64,000 bases of DNA from Crocosphaera sp. (GTDB lineage: Bacteria; Cyanobacteriota; Cyanobacteriia; Cyanobacteriales; Microcystaceae): the NCBI GenBank assembly GCA_030065735.1, contig JASJDD010000003.1, forward strand, positions 1 to 64,000, given 5' to 3'. The notes beneath the pieces were generated by a model. The model was not told where the DNA came from and did not search any database. It saw nothing but the letters and a program-made list of their open reading frames with translations. This document shows, one piece after another, positions 46,234 through 54,634 of the stretch. Each line of letters begins with the position of its first letter. The stretch's first letter is position 1. Both the position numbers and the translations under genes were made by a program.

Positions 46234-46754
46234 ATGTTGAATTCCATCACTTTATTGATAAAGACTTATATATTATTTGGTAGTTTTATTATTATACTAA
46301 AAATAGTTTCTCTGCTACCTTCTATTTATGACTTAACTCCCCAAGGTAATATTTTTCCGCCTCTAACTGTATTTATTTCTCTCAGTTTAATAACAACTCT
46401 AATCTCTTTAGGGATCACATCTTTTCTTCCTGGTCGTTTACAAAACATAAGAATTATTGGATTTTTGAGCCGAGGAATTTGTTTAACTCCTTTGACCTTA
46501 GTAACCATTGCATTATATATCTTCGTTTGTCCATCGCTATTTGCTGGTCATTTTTTTTGTTAGCAAGTCTTTTTGTTCATCTTTTGGGTTTTCTTTGTAT
46601 TTATCTATATCCTAGATCAGAATATCGATCAAGAAGATCATCATTTTTGGGGTTTTTAGTTTTCTGGCCAAATTATTTCCTATCTTACTTGACTATCTTA
46701 ATTATTTGGTGGTCATTGGCCTCTTATCACTGTAATAATGTGACTTGTTGTTAA
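46234..46754 (+). pseudogene. Membrane protein split by a frameshift at a T8 tract
   Basis: Two overlapping hydrophobic frames. The first (46234-46563, 109 residues) has membrane helices and stops right after eight T (46551-46558). The second continues from the tract in another frame: LASLFVHLLGFLCIYLYP, then FLVFWPNYFLSYLTILIIW, ending at 46754. Adding one T (or removing two) would join them into one protein of about 173 residues with five or six membrane helices. This could be a true mutation, slippage or a sequencing error. Family not recognised. Confidence 0.6.
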
Positions 46755-46768
46755 CAGTGAACTTGTAT

Positions 46769-48250
46769 TTAATCGATAACAACATTAATCTTCTTTAACA
46801 TGGTATCAGTACAGCCAGAAATCACTCCGCCTAACTGTTTTATGTGTATTAAATAGTCTATGGCTTCACAAGTAATTATTTCACCTGGCATTAATACAGG
46901 AATTCCTGGGGGATAAGGACAAATAATTTCACCGCTAATTTTGCCAATACTTTCCTCAATTTTGATGGTTTGTTTAGGGGCAAAAAAAGCATCACGGGGG
47001 GATAATTCCAAAGGAGATGGGTTAAGCAGATGAGGGGACGAAGAAAATAGGAAATTAGGAGATGAGCGGAAATAATTATTGAGGGTTTTAAAGGCATTAA
47101 TTAACTTATTAATATCCTGTTTTGTATTGCCAATGGAAATAATAAAAGCGAGATGAGATAACATCGGTAACTCAGCCGTCACCTCTAATTTTTCCCTAAA
47201 AATATCATCAATTTCTAAACCACTTATTCCTAAACCAGAAACATTAACGGTTAAGCGAGTGATGTCTAAATCATGGAATCCTGGTCGCTTTTCATCTAAT
47301 TCTAAAACCGATAAATTGTCAATTTTCTGGATGTTTTCAATGGCAAGTTGTGATAGTTCAATGGTTTGAGTTAATAAGCTTTCTCCATGTAAAGCCATTT
47401 GTTGTCTCGCCCCATCCAAAGACGCTAATAATAAATAACTGGGACTGGTAGAATGGACTAATTGTAATGCCTGACTAATTTTGTGGGGGTCAATGCGATC
47501 GCCCTGTAGATGTAACATAGAAGCCTGAGTCATAGCTCCTAATACCTTATGGGTCGATTGTACGCTCAAATCTGCTCCTACGGACAAAGCGGAAGGCGGT
47601 AGGGCTTCATGAAACTTAAAATGGGCCCCGTGAGCTTCATCTACCAGTAGCGGAATGTTATGACGATGGGTAATCGCTACGATAGACTGAATGTCGCCAC
47701 AAACGCCGTGATAGGTCGGATAAACCAGTAAAACGGCTTTAACATGAGAATTTGCTTGTAAAGCTGCTTCTAAAGCCGATGGGGTAATGCTCAGAGCAAG
47801 ATCCCAAGTAGGATCGTATTCAGGATTCAGAAAAATGGGAACCGCCCCAGAGATAATTAAACCCATGATGACAGATTGATGGGTGTTACGGGGTACAATA
47901 ATTTTGTCTCCAGGCCTACAGGTTGCCACAATAGCAGCAATAATGCCACAAGTTGACCCATTGACCAGAAACCATGTCTGATCGGCCCCAAAAGCTTCAG
48001 ATGCTAGGATTTGGGCTTTTGCAACCGCCTCATCAGGGGCAAATAAATTCCCCAATTCTGGCAATTCTGGTATATCAGCTTGAAACACCGCTTCCCCTAA
48101 CAAAGACAGCAAAGGATCACTAATTCCTTGTCCGCGTTTATGGCCGGGAACATAAAAAGCAGCATCGGGTTTGTTTTTTAAGATGGTTAAAACATCAATG
48201 AGTGGTGTTGTCTCTTGACGATAAAAAAAAGAGTTTGATGATATGGTCAT
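46769..48250 (-). CDS. Orn/Lys/Arg decarboxylase-family PLP enzyme
   Basis: A 493-residue fold-type I PLP enzyme. It has FYVPGHKRGQGISDPLL, VNGSTCGIIAAI, LLVDEAHGAHFKFHEALP and the PLP lysine in SVQSTHKVLGAMTQAS, the family signature. It lacks the long N-terminal wing domain of E. coli enzymes, as is usual in cyanobacteria. Substrate (Arg, Lys or Orn) cannot be told. A low-complexity stretch at about 393-415 (SSPNFLFSSSPHLLNPSPL) looks like translated intergenic repeat inserted in frame. Confidence 0.92.
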   Translation of the reverse strand: MTISSNSFFYRQETTPLIDVLTILKNKPDAAFYVPGHKRGQGISDPLLSLLGEAVFQADIPELPELGNLFAPDEAVAKAQILASEAFGADQTWFLVNGSTCGIIAAIVATCRPGDKIIVPRNTHQSVIMGLIISGAVPIFLNPEYDPTWDLALSITPSALEAALQANSHVKAVLLVYPTYHGVCGDIQSIVAITHRHNIPLLVDEAHGAHFKFHEALPPSALSVGADLSVQSTHKVLGAMTQASMLHLQGDRIDPHKISQALQLVHSTSPSYLLLASLDGARQQMALHGESLLTQTIELSQLAIENIQKIDNLSVLELDEKRPGFHDLDITRLTVNVSGLGISGLEIDDIFREKLEVTAELPMLSHLAFIISIGNTKQDINKLINAFKTLNNYFRSSPNFLFSSSPHLLNPSPLELSPRDAFFAPKQTIKIEESIGKISGEIICPYPPGIPVLMPGEIITCEAIDYLIHIKQLGGVISGCTDTMLKKINVVID

Positions 48251-48498
48251 TGACTAAAACAAATAAAAGGTTATGGGTGATCGTTTGGTATTTAGGAGAG
48301 AAATTTTGACCCTGACTGAAATCTGTTAATGACTTTGATTGTTGTTCAAACCATTTTTTATTCCCTTTTTCGATCTCAAGAGGTCATTTTACCCATATTG
48401 AGAGCAAAACATCATAAAATTCCACTTTAAATCTCTTTTTGTGGGAAACGTCTGCTTAGTTCAGTTCCTATCAATATATTCCCTAACCAGTTTTACTT

Positions 48499-49242
48499 AT
48501 GACTGTTAGTATTCCTCATCTACAAACATCTATGGTACTCAATTCTCCTCAACCTAAAATTTTAATTGTTGATGATGATTCGGCTATTTGCCAGTTAATC
48601 TCTCGATTTTTTAGCTACAATAATTACTACATTGAAGCTGCGGCCGATGCGAGAACAGCAAGACAACTCTTTCAAAAGTTTAACCCGGATTTAGCCATTT
48701 TGGATGTTAATTTACCGGATGAAAGTGGGTTTAGTCTCTGTAAAGAGATTCGTCAAACCGGAACCCTGGTGCTGATGTTAACCTGTATGAGCGATACTAG
48801 CTATGTTTTAGAAGGGTTTGAACAGGGGGCCGATGATTATTTAACTAAACCCTTTAATTTGGAAATTCTCAAAGCCAAGATTGCAGCCCTCTTAAAACGC
48901 CGTAATATTGGGGAAATTAGCCTAAATACTCCCAATAACTCTTTTACCATTGAAGGATTAACCATTGATCCTAACCGGTGTGAAGTTACCCTCAATGATG
49001 AAGTGTTACCTTTAACGACTTTAGAGTTCGAGTTATTGTACTTTTTGGCAACCCATCCTAACCGAGTTTGGGAAAGAAGCGATCTAATTTCTGCGGTTTG
49101 GGGTAATAATCGTGAGGTTGGAGTGGAAAGAAAGGTCGATGTTCATATTGGTCAAATTCGTAAGAAAATTGATGATCTTCAAGGTCAAATCATTAAAACG
49201 GTTCGGGGAAGAGGTTATCTGTTTGAACGTTCTCAAGGATGA
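48499..49242 (+). CDS. OmpR/PhoB-family response regulator
   Basis: A 247-residue regulator. The receiver domain spans about 18-135 with ILIVDDD, the phospho-Asp in DLAILDVNLPDESG, and LTCMSD then DDYLTKPF. The C-terminal winged helix spans about 150-245 with LTTLEFELLYFLATHPNRV and IIKTVRGRGYLF. It binds DNA as a dimer when phosphorylated. There is no kinase gene next to it. Its stop abuts that of the convergent EcfT-like gene with no gap. Confidence 0.92.
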   Translation: MTVSIPHLQTSMVLNSPQPKILIVDDDSAICQLISRFFSYNNYYIEAAADARTARQLFQKFNPDLAILDVNLPDESGFSLCKEIRQTGTLVLMLTCMSDTSYVLEGFEQGADDYLTKPFNLEILKAKIAALLKRRNIGEISLNTPNNSFTIEGLTIDPNRCEVTLNDEVLPLTTLEFELLYFLATHPNRVWERSDLISAVWGNNREVGVERKVDVHIGQIRKKIDDLQGQIIKTVRGRGYLFERSQG

Positions 49243-50118
49243 TTAAGTATTTCCCCACATTAATCGTGCAAACCAAAAAAGAATTAATAGTAATAATGCT
49301 AACAAATCTCCTTGTATTAAACGTAATTGATGCCATTCTACTTGGTGTTGGTTAGGACTAATAAAACCCCTAATTTCCATAGCGATCGCAATTTCTTCAG
49401 CGCGCATTAACAGGTTTTCTAATAACTTTTCTACCACGACTAACCAAACCTGTAAACTTCTTTTGATGCCTAATTTTTTCCAGTTAATAGCCCTAGTACG
49501 AATGGATCTAATTAAATTTTGTACTTCTTCTAAGACTAAAGAAATAAACCTCAAGGACAAGGTTAAGGTTAATAAAATTTCAGTAATAGGAATTTTGAAG
49601 CGACGTAATGGAGATAGTAAATTATCTAGTCCTGCGGTAATTTCTTCCGGTGCGGTGGTTAATAAATACAAATTGGTACTATAAATTAAAATAAAAATTA
49701 AGGTGCTAATTCTCACACCTAATTCTAAAGAACGACGAGTGATAAATAATTTCCCCTGATCCACTAAAACATAATTATAGTCCGTAGGTTGAGGTAATGA
49801 TAAATCACTGATGGGTAGTCTTGGTTGAGAAGACACTGGTAAACCATCAGGGGATAAGGTAGTAATAATGAATATCAGTAGGGTTAGGATTAATAACCAT
49901 CCCATTTGTTGTTTCCAGACTCTGAAAGGAATTTGAGAAATTAAGGTAAGACTCATTAGAATTCCTACCAACACTAATCGCCATTCAGGGGTCGATAAAA
50001 TAGGGGCTAAAAGAAAGGATAATAACCAGGCTAACTTGACTCTTGGATCGAGTTTGTGTAACCAAGTAAAGGGGTTTTCTAGATAGAGTCCAATGGGAAG
50101 CGATCGTAATAAATCCAT
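49243..50118 (-). CDS. EcfT/CbiQ-like ECF transporter membrane subunit
   Basis: A 291-residue membrane protein with about five to six helices. KLDPRVKLAWLLSFLLAPI at the start and the coupling motif AEEIAIAMEIRGF near residue 255 are typical of EcfT/CbiQ, the scaffold that joins a substrate-binding S subunit to ATPases. No S or ATPase gene is adjacent. Substrate unknown. Confidence 0.85.
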   Translation of the reverse strand: MDLLRSLPIGLYLENPFTWLHKLDPRVKLAWLLSFLLAPILSTPEWRLVLVGILMSLTLISQIPFRVWKQQMGWLLILTLLIFIITTLSPDGLPVSSQPRLPISDLSLPQPTDYNYVLVDQGKLFITRRSLELGVRISTLIFILIYSTNLYLLTTAPEEITAGLDNLLSPLRRFKIPITEILLTLTLSLRFISLVLEEVQNLIRSIRTRAINWKKLGIKRSLQVWLVVVEKLLENLLMRAEEIAIAMEIRGFISPNQHQVEWHQLRLIQGDLLALLLLILFWFARLMWGNT

Positions 50119-50265
50119 AGTTTAGAATTGATTGATTTTTTGCTCAATTTCTCAATTTTCTAGGAGTGTTAACTTTATTATCCCATAAGGGGTGAGAGAG
50201 TTCTTTGTTAATATAATGAGGTTAACAACTTAAGGTTTAGACATAATACCTAGATATAGTCTCTT

Positions 50266-51903
50266 ATGAAAAGATTTTCTCAGAAAACTTTACAGTTTGT
50301 TGCCTTATTATTATCAATATTTTGGGGATTAATTGCTTGTGATAATTCTGTTAATATTGAGCGATCGCAACCTCTTCCCCAAGATCCTTTTATTGAGGTC
50401 TATTTTAACCTAAATCAAGCCAAAGGTGCCAATTATAGTGATCCCTATCGTAATATTGATCGTCCTGGGGATAATTTAGAAAATATTATCATTAATACTA
50501 TTAATTCTGCTCAATCAACGATTGATCTTGCTGTCCAAGAGTTTCGCCTTCCTAATATTGCTAAAGCATTAGTTCAACAAGCCGAAAAAGGCATCAAAGT
50601 TAGAATTATTTTAGAGAATACTTATAACCAATCTCTTGCTAATTTTACTCCAGAAATGATTGCTAATATGACAATCAGAGAAAAACAAAAATATGAGCAA
50701 TATTTTAATTTCATTGATATTGATAATGATCAGAGAATAAGTCAAAAAGAACTTAATGAAAGAGATGTTTTTACTATTTTAAATCAAGAGAATATTTCCA
50801 TCATTGATGATACAGAAGATGGCTCTAAAGGAACGGGTTTAATGCACCATAAATTTATCATTATTGATGGTAAAGTCATTATTGTTAGTTCAGCTAATTT
50901 TACTTTAAGTGGGATTCATGGAGATTTTAACAATAATCAAACGAGAGGAAATGCCAATAACTTACTAAAAATTGAATCATCAGAATTAGCGCAACTTTTT
51001 ACCGAAGAATTTAACTTGATGTGGGGAGATGGTAAAGGAGGAAAAAAAGATAGTCAATTTGGAATTAATAAATTAAAACGATCACCTAAAACAATTACGA
51101 TAGGAACATCTCAAGTTACGGTTAAATTTTCTCCTAATTCCTCAAAAGAGGATTGGCAACTCACCACTAATGGATTAATTAGTAGCATATTAAATCAAGC
51201 CCAAAATTCAATAAATTTAGCTTTATTTGTCTTTAGTGACCAAAATATAGCTAATACCTTAGAAAGAAAAAATAATCAAGGTATAAAAATAAAAGCCTTA
51301 ATTGATCCAGAATTTATTTTTCGTTATTATAGTGAAGGTTTAGATATGTTAGGGGTTAGCTTGAGTAATAATTGTAAGTATGAAATGGATAATCAACCCT
51401 GGAAACAAAACATTAATACGGTTGGGGTTGCTAACCTTCCTCAAGGAGATAAATTACATCATAAATTTGCTATTATTGATGATAATATTATTATTACAGG
51501 TTCTCATAATTGGTCAGCGTCAGCTAACTATCAAAATGATGAAACTTTATTAGTAATTAAAAATTCTCTTATTACGGATCATTATCAACAAGAATTTGAT
51601 AAATTATACAATAATTCGAGTTTAGGAATTTCTAAGAATATTAATAACAAAATTCAAGAAGATATTAAAAATTGTCCTACATTATTAACACAAAAATCAC
51701 AAAAAAATGTCACAAAAATTATAAATTTAAACACAGCTAGTTTAGGAGAATTAGAAACATTACCAGGAATTGGAAAATCCCTAGGAGAGAGAATTATTGA
51801 GGTTCGTGAGATTCAACCTTTTACCTCTTTAGAAGACTTAACAAGAGTCAAAGGCATTGGAAAAAGTAAGATTCAACAATTAGAAGGAAAAGTAAGCTGG
51901 TAA
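50266..51903 (+). CDS. PLD-type lipoprotein nuclease with EF-hand and helix-hairpin-helix
   Basis: A 545-residue protein with an unusual order. The signal has lipobox LIAC (C25). The first PLD half carries HHKFIIIDGK (about 194-201) with downstream SSANFTLSG. The EF-hand loop DIDNDQRISQKE (151-162) is inserted upstream of this HKD motif. The second PLD half carries HHKFAIIDDN and GSHNWSASANYQ. The C-terminal helix-hairpin-helix pair (INLNTASLGELETLPGIGK and LEDLTRVKGIGKSKI) resembles ComEA. PLD pairs hydrolyse phosphodiesters, and the HhH pair suggests DNA as substrate. Calcium control and an envelope location are inferred from the EF-hand and lipobox. Confidence 0.88.
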   Translation: MKRFSQKTLQFVALLLSIFWGLIACDNSVNIERSQPLPQDPFIEVYFNLNQAKGANYSDPYRNIDRPGDNLENIIINTINSAQSTIDLAVQEFRLPNIAKALVQQAEKGIKVRIILENTYNQSLANFTPEMIANMTIREKQKYEQYFNFIDIDNDQRISQKELNERDVFTILNQENISIIDDTEDGSKGTGLMHHKFIIIDGKVIIVSSANFTLSGIHGDFNNNQTRGNANNLLKIESSELAQLFTEEFNLMWGDGKGGKKDSQFGINKLKRSPKTITIGTSQVTVKFSPNSSKEDWQLTTNGLISSILNQAQNSINLALFVFSDQNIANTLERKNNQGIKIKALIDPEFIFRYYSEGLDMLGVSLSNNCKYEMDNQPWKQNINTVGVANLPQGDKLHHKFAIIDDNIIITGSHNWSASANYQNDETLLVIKNSLITDHYQQEFDKLYNNSSLGISKNINNKIQEDIKNCPTLLTQKSQKNVTKIINLNTASLGELETLPGIGKSLGERIIEVREIQPFTSLEDLTRVKGIGKSKIQQLEGKVSW

Positions 51904-52011
51904 GTTGATATTTTGAAGCAGTTTGAAGAAGGCAGGAGGCAGGGGGCAGAAGGCCCAATTGGATGGGGATTCAAACATAGAGAAAATAATGGAGGATAAC
52001 TAGCGATTATC

Positions 52012-52389
52012 TTAAGTTATCAACGTTGAATGTGCCATTATTACTTGCCACAGATCATTTGAATTTTTACTCCAAATACGGGAAAATCGAAAGTTATTTT
52101 CAGATATTTGATTATTTAAAATACCAATAATTCTGGCTTCTGTATTGACTAAAGCTACGCCATCTAATAATTTTATATTTAGATTTTTTAGCTCGATATT
52201 TTTTATTGTTAGAATACCAGATTTGTGCAAATTCAAATCATCCTGTTTTGTCATTAAATGACCGACATGGTTAGTAAATATGAGATCATCAGCTAGTAAC
52301 TCATTAAGTTCATCAACATTTGAGTTTAACATAGCATTTTGTAAACGACTTTCAAGGGTTTGTATGATTAACTCATGTTCTTCATTCAT
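52012..52389 (-). CDS. DUF4440/NTF2-like (SnoaL-type) small protein
   Basis: About 125 residues from the ATG at 52389 (143 from an ATG at 52443). ESRLQNAMLNSNVDELNELL, DDLIFTNHVGHL and WQVIMAHSTLI fit the NTF2-like fold of DUF4440 proteins, a cone-shaped pocket used for binding or minor catalysis. Ligand unknown. It lies downstream of acsF on the same strand, separated by a terminator. Confidence 0.82.
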   Translation of the reverse strand: MNEEHELIIQTLESRLQNAMLNSNVDELNELLADDLIFTNHVGHLMTKQDDLNLHKSGILTIKNIELKNLNIKLLDGVALVNTEARIIGILNNQISENNFRFSRIWSKNSNDLWQVIMAHSTLIT

Positions 52390-52558
52390 AATCTTTTTTA
52401 AATTTAGTAAGGATTTCAACTTTGAAGTTTGTTGGGTGGACAACTCAAATTATATCAAATAATTTAGATACCTAAAACTCTTGCCCAACTTAGAAAATTG
52501 TTTTTTTATCAACAGGAATATAACTTTTGTCCCGTTCGGCTGAGTTCACTGCCGAAGC

Positions 52559-52582
52559 CTCACAAGTATGAGAACTACTATA
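52559..52582 (-). repeat. Family A end fragment
   Basis: CCTCACAAGTATGAGAAC then TACTATA, matching the inverted left end of family A. The rest of the element is missing. Confidence 0.55.
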
Positions 52583-52695
52583 ACTGAGGTTCAAAGCAGT
52601 TTATGAGAAATGGGAGTATTCATACCTCAATTACTCAAGAAGGTTAGGGAACAGGGAACAAACAGAATATTGGAGCATACAATTACTAATATAAC

Positions 52696-52726
52696 AAAAA
52701 AAGAAAGCTTACATTAGCAAGCTTTC
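52696..52726 (-). terminator. Rho-independent terminator of acsF
   Basis: A perfect 8-bp stem GAAAGCTT/AAGCTTTC (52703-52710, 52719-52726) with an 8-base loop. On the minus strand it is followed by seven T (52702-52696). It lies 32 bases after the acsF stop. Confidence 0.85.
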
Positions 52727-52758
52727 AAAACTTATTTGAGGTTATAATTTATTTTACT

Positions 52759-53832
52759 CTATCGGACGGTTCCCCGTAATGCTTCTGCATCAATGGGTTT
52801 GATTAAATAAATACGCAGTAAATCTCCTACAATACCCGCAATTAAAGGCAGTTTACGTAAGGTTTTAAGCAACTTAGGAGCATCACTTTCCCCAATTTCT
52901 TTCATCTTCAAATTACGGTCAGAACACCGTTGTAAACGGGGATAAAACTCAGGATGATCTACGTCTAAAACACTAGGAAATGCTCGAGCAGAGGTTTCGT
53001 TAGTCTGACGAATCACTTCTTTATCAAACTCTGTTGCATTTAATCCCAATGACTCATAAAAACTAGCTCGTTCATGAACGGTTAAAGTGTGGGTTGCAAA
53101 CACGGATAACAGGAAGAAACGACTCCATAAACGCGCTTTCCAAGTTTTCCAAAGTTTGGGTTGAGAACGCAATAAAGCGGTGAAAATATCGCCGTGACGG
53201 TTCTCATCTTGACACCAGTTTTCAAATTTTTTGAAAATAGGATAAAACTGTTTTTCGGGATGTTTTTCTAAGTGATGGAAGATGATAATATAACGCCAGT
53301 AACCAATTTTTTCAGACAGGTAAACAGTGTAAATAACCCATTCTAAAGGAAAGAAGGTATAGGTACGGGTTTTAGTGACTTTTCCTAAATCTAAGGATAG
53401 GTTAAAGTCGGCCATGGCTTTGTTTAAAAACCCTGCATGACGGGCTTCATCCCTAGCCATTAAATGAAACATTTCTGATAGAATAGGGTTACGGCCTTTG
53501 AGTTTTCTAGATAATTCTTTAAAGAGTAAAAAGCCAGAAAATTCGGAAATACAAGAGCGTTCTAAATACTCAATAAAGCCTTCTTTTGTGGTTTCATCTA
53601 AATGATCCCAGTTACCGGTTTTAAATTCTTCATCCCGAACAAAATGATGACGGTTGTAGTCGTTACGCATTTCCGTCAACATTGCATTTAACTCGGTTTC
53701 CTGTTCCGTTAAGGAGAGATTAGCAGCAGTTTCAAAGTCTGTAATATAAAAGCGAGGGGTGAGGAGAGTTTCTTTAGAAGGGGCTTTTGTTCCTGGTTTC
53801 GGCTGATCGGGTTTAACAGGAGTCTTAACCAT
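52759..53832 (-). CDS. acsF: Mg-protoporphyrin IX monomethyl ester oxidative cyclase (aerobic)
   Basis: A diiron enzyme of about 357 residues that builds the fifth ring of chlorophyll using O2. It has FYITDFETAANLSLTEQE near the start. Carboxylate/His diiron ligands lie in ERSCISEFSGF, MARDEARHAGF and WCQDENRHGD. The family has 350-360 residues, so it is full length. The ATG at 53832 is preferred because AGGA lies six bases upstream of it; an ATG six bases earlier (53838) abuts AGGA. A perfect inverted repeat sits right before the start. Many unicellular cyanobacteria have two copies; only one is here. Confidence 0.96.
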   Translation of the reverse strand: MVKTPVKPDQPKPGTKAPSKETLLTPRFYITDFETAANLSLTEQETELNAMLTEMRNDYNRHHFVRDEEFKTGNWDHLDETTKEGFIEYLERSCISEFSGFLLFKELSRKLKGRNPILSEMFHLMARDEARHAGFLNKAMADFNLSLDLGKVTKTRTYTFFPLEWVIYTVYLSEKIGYWRYIIIFHHLEKHPEKQFYPIFKKFENWCQDENRHGDIFTALLRSQPKLWKTWKARLWSRFFLLSVFATHTLTVHERASFYESLGLNATEFDKEVIRQTNETSARAFPSVLDVDHPEFYPRLQRCSDRNLKMKEIGESDAPKLLKTLRKLPLIAGIVGDLLRIYLIKPIDAEALRGTVR

Positions 53833-53842
53833 AACCATTCCT

Positions 53843-53862
53843 ATATAACTGGATAGTTATAT
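53843..53862. promoter_or_regulatory. Perfect inverted repeat just upstream of acsF
   Basis: ATATAACT-GGAT-AGTTATAT, 8-bp arms with a 4-base spacer, 4 bases before the first possible acsF ATG and next to its ribosome-binding site. It could be an operator or an RNA hairpin affecting translation; which is not known. Confidence 0.45.
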
Positions 53863-53916
53863 CATCCGATGCTGAGGTGATTTTGTCTATGGTTGTTCGC
53901 AAAACTTTAGATTTTC

Positions 53917-54498
53917 TCACCAAATCTCAGTTAAATCCAAAATAAACCCAGGTAAAACAGCTTCTCCTGATAGGGTTTGAGGATGATTTAAAATCTCTCT
54001 TTTTTGTCCTAATCGGTAGATTTCTACTGTTTTGGCTGATGGTTCGATTAACCAACCCAATTGAACCCCATTTTCTAAATATTCTTGCATCTTTGCCTGT
54101 AAATCAGAGTATCTTTGATTTTTGATATCACTATGACTGACTAACTCGATGACAAAATCAGGTGCAAGAGGAGGAAAACCGTCTTGTTGTGCTATAGTTA
54201 ATTGATTCCAGCGATCTATCTTAATCCAACTGACATCAGGACTTCTTCTAGCACCGTTGGGTAAGATAAATACTGTAGAAGAGTCAAATACTTCTCCTTT
54301 TTGTTCGATATCTGCCCAATTTCTAAGTTGTTGAATTAAACGGCTGTTTTTTCTTCCTGCGGTGCCACCAGTGGGACTCATAATAATTAATTCTCCATCT
54401 TTAGTTAACTCCATTCGTGTTAATTGTTCGGCAGAAGCAAGTTGCTCAAATTGTTCTGGAGTTATTCTAAATCCTTTCGGAATGCTGATAGTTTCCAT
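53917..54498 (-). CDS. Uma2-family (DUF820) PD-(D/E)xK nuclease-like protein
   Basis: A 193-residue protein. IIMSPTGGTAGRKNSRL, PDVSWIKIDRW, and PDFVIELVSHSD with the D...E-x-V core match Uma2, a restriction-endonuclease-fold family greatly expanded in cyanobacteria. EYLENGVQLGWLIEP is typical. Biological role unknown. It is on the same strand as, and 78 bases upstream of, acsF but is probably unrelated to it. Confidence 0.88.
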   Translation of the reverse strand: METISIPKGFRITPEQFEQLASAEQLTRMELTKDGELIIMSPTGGTAGRKNSRLIQQLRNWADIEQKGEVFDSSTVFILPNGARRSPDVSWIKIDRWNQLTIAQQDGFPPLAPDFVIELVSHSDIKNQRYSDLQAKMQEYLENGVQLGWLIEPSAKTVEIYRLGQKREILNHPQTLSGEAVLPGFILDLTEIW

Positions 54499-54634
54499 AT
54501 TTTAGAAGAGAGTTGATATCTTTAATTAATATTATAGAAAATGACTCACGGCAAAGCCTCACAAGACACGAAAACTGCTTTTTCTAGGAGCCAGTAATCT
54601 ATCAATATCTGCCAATATCTTCTAAAATCTTTAT

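Larger units (their letters stand above)
52444..52758. other. Intergenic stretch between acsF and the NTF2-like gene
   Basis: Holds a family A right-end fragment at 52559-52582 and the acsF terminator at 52696-52726. No gene seen. Confidence 0.6.
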
